Origin: DATELY01 sp035276085
Lineage (GTDB): Bacteria > Pseudomonadota > Gammaproteobacteria > Steroidobacterales > Steroidobacteraceae
DNA: 39,941 nucleotides
Direction: 5' to 3'
Assembly (NCBI GenBank): GCA_035276085.1
Contig: DATELY010000301.1
Coordinates: 1 to 39,941, forward strand
Shown piece after piece: positions 39,301 through 39,941 of this stretch; position 1 is the first letter of the stretch, and each line of letters opens with the position of its first letter. The translations under genes and the position numbers were made by a program. Below the pieces are notes generated by a model. The model was not told where the DNA came from. It was given only the letters and a program-made list of their open reading frames with translations, and searched no databases.

Positions 39301-39307
39301 CTCACGG

Positions 39308-39334
39308 CAAACGCCGCGCTTTGCGCGGCGTTTG
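39308..39334 (+). terminator. Hairpin terminator after tRNA-Thr
   Basis: CAAACGCCGCGC, a TTT loop and GCGCGGCGTTTG form a perfect 12-bp stem, followed by CGTTTA. The U-tract is weak, but the stem is very stable and ideally placed 7 bp after the tRNA CCA. Confidence 0.8.
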
Positions 39335-39370
39335 CGTTTATGCGTCCCGCCATTGGCCACTGGACACCCG

Positions 39371-39941
39371 TTGGACAGCCCGCAGCCACAGCCCTCGCGC
39401 GCGCAATCGCCCAAGCCGAAGCGCAGCAAATCGCGCCGCGAGCTCACGCTCGGGCGGGTGTTGCTCTATCGGCTGGCAGTGTGGATTGGCTATCTCTACG
39501 TGGAGCTCGTGTGGCGCACGGCCCGGTTGCGGGTCGTCAATGAAGAGGCGCTGCGTGCCTTGGTTGCGCAGCATGGAGCGGTGATCCCGGTGTGCTGGCA
39601 TCAGCACCTGCTGCTCTGTGGGCGTTACACCGTGACGAGGCGGCGCCACGGGATGAAGCCTGGCTTCATGATCTCGCCCTCGGTGGATGGTGAGGCGCCC
39701 ACCTGGTTGGCGCAGCGCTATGGTGCGCACGTCGTGCGCGGCTCGGGTTCGTACACTGGCGTGCGCGCCGTGCGCGGCGTGTATCAAGCGCTCGTCAAGG
39801 ACAAGATCTCGGCGCTCATCACGCCGGACGGGCCGCGCGGCCCCCGCTTCGAGTTCAAGCCGGGCGCTGTCTTCAGCGCGCAGATCTCCGGTGTGCCCAT
39901 CGTGCCGCTGGCCTTTGCCGCGAAGCCGGTCCGGGTGCTGA
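39371..39941 (+). CDS. Lysophospholipid acyltransferase family protein (DUF374), N-terminal part
   Basis: An open frame from at least 39353 to the window end, about 190 codons from TTG at 39371; GTG at 39458 is another start. After a basic stretch (KPKRSKSRREL) comes a hydrophobic helix (VLLYRLAVWIGYLYVELVW). Then follow the DUF374 features: PVCWHQHLLLCGRY where the acyltransferase HxxxxD block lies, a long loop ending VVRGSGSYTGVRAV, and ITPDGPRGPRFEFKPGAVFSAQ. DUF374 proteins are LPLAT-related and implicated in lipid A or Kdo-lipid acylation; the acceptor is unknown. It follows the tRNA terminator and runs off the window. Confidence 0.82.
   Translation, partial: MDSPQPQPSRAQSPKPKRSKSRRELTLGRVLLYRLAVWIGYLYVELVWRTARLRVVNEEALRALVAQHGAVIPVCWHQHLLLCGRYTVTRRRHGMKPGFMISPSVDGEAPTWLAQRYGAHVVRGSGSYTGVRAVRGVYQALVKDKISALITPDGPRGPRFEFKPGAVFSAQISGVPIVPLAFAAKPVRVL

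Noticed and set aside
39687..39941. An 84-codon Arg/Ser-rich forward frame at the window end
   Set aside because: It is out of frame with the clear DUF374 acyltransferase reading, which continues to the last base.

Overview
This is an ordinary chromosomal housekeeping segment from a GC-rich gammaproteobacterium. The gene order nusB-thiL-pgpA, asd-fimV-truA-accD-folC-dedD-cvpA-purF, prmB-aroC and dxs-ispA-xseB, together with lipid A (lpxH), EF-P lysylation (epmA/epmB) and type IV pilus genes, points to the Xanthomonadales/Nevskiales/Steroidobacterales side of the class. That placement is an inference from gene order and protein similarity recalled by eye. I see no prophage, insertion sequence, CRISPR array or integrase, and almost every base lies in or next to a recognisable gene.

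Layout: 1-3687 (+) end of ribH, nusB, thiL, pgpA and a Ser/Thr kinase fused to a cyclic-nucleotide-binding domain. 3690-7767 (-) ribA, dxs, ispA, xseB. 7954-12227 (+) parE and parC (topoisomerase IV). 12442-16437 (-) an outer-membrane barrel protein, a FimX-like degenerate GGDEF/EAL protein and epmB. 16503-17072 (+) efp. 17121-19715 (-) a fragment of a GAF-domain gene, epmA, psd, SCO1. 19781-27061 (+) prmB, aroC, asd, fimV, truA. 27113-28105 (-) a close homologue of F420-dependent glucose-6-phosphate dehydrogenase, where relatives usually carry trpF. 28374-35607 (+) accD, folC, dedD, cvpA, purF, a second Ser/Thr kinase with a receiver-like N-terminus, and miaE overlapping it. 35681-36996 (-) lpxH and a periplasmic cyclophilin. 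37127-38080 (+) ispH. 38090-39068 (-) pilV-like and fimT-like minor pilins. 39225-39300 tRNA-Thr(CGT) with promoter and hairpin terminator. 39371-end (+) a partial DUF374 acyltransferase.

Functional themes are isoprenoids (dxs, ispA, ispH), riboflavin (ribH, ribA), translation accuracy (efp with both modification enzymes, prmB, truA, miaE, tRNA-Thr), envelope lipids (pgpA, psd, accD, lpxH, DUF374) and type IV pili (fimX, fimV, pilV, fimT).

The most unusual signal lies between the genes. At least thirteen intergenic stretches are filled by inverted repeats of about 60-165 bp. They fall into five sequence-unrelated families, called A-E here. Four of the families have arms built from short degenerate tandem units (for example GCGGTTR heptamers, GGGRCCT heptamers and CTGG-rich units). 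Many sit directly against the start codon of the next gene, which then lacks a visible Shine-Dalgarno sequence; one (C3) supplies the C-terminal codons of miaE. They lack the U-tract of intrinsic terminators and carry no ORF. This shared architecture in unrelated sequences is the best candidate here for something undescribed.
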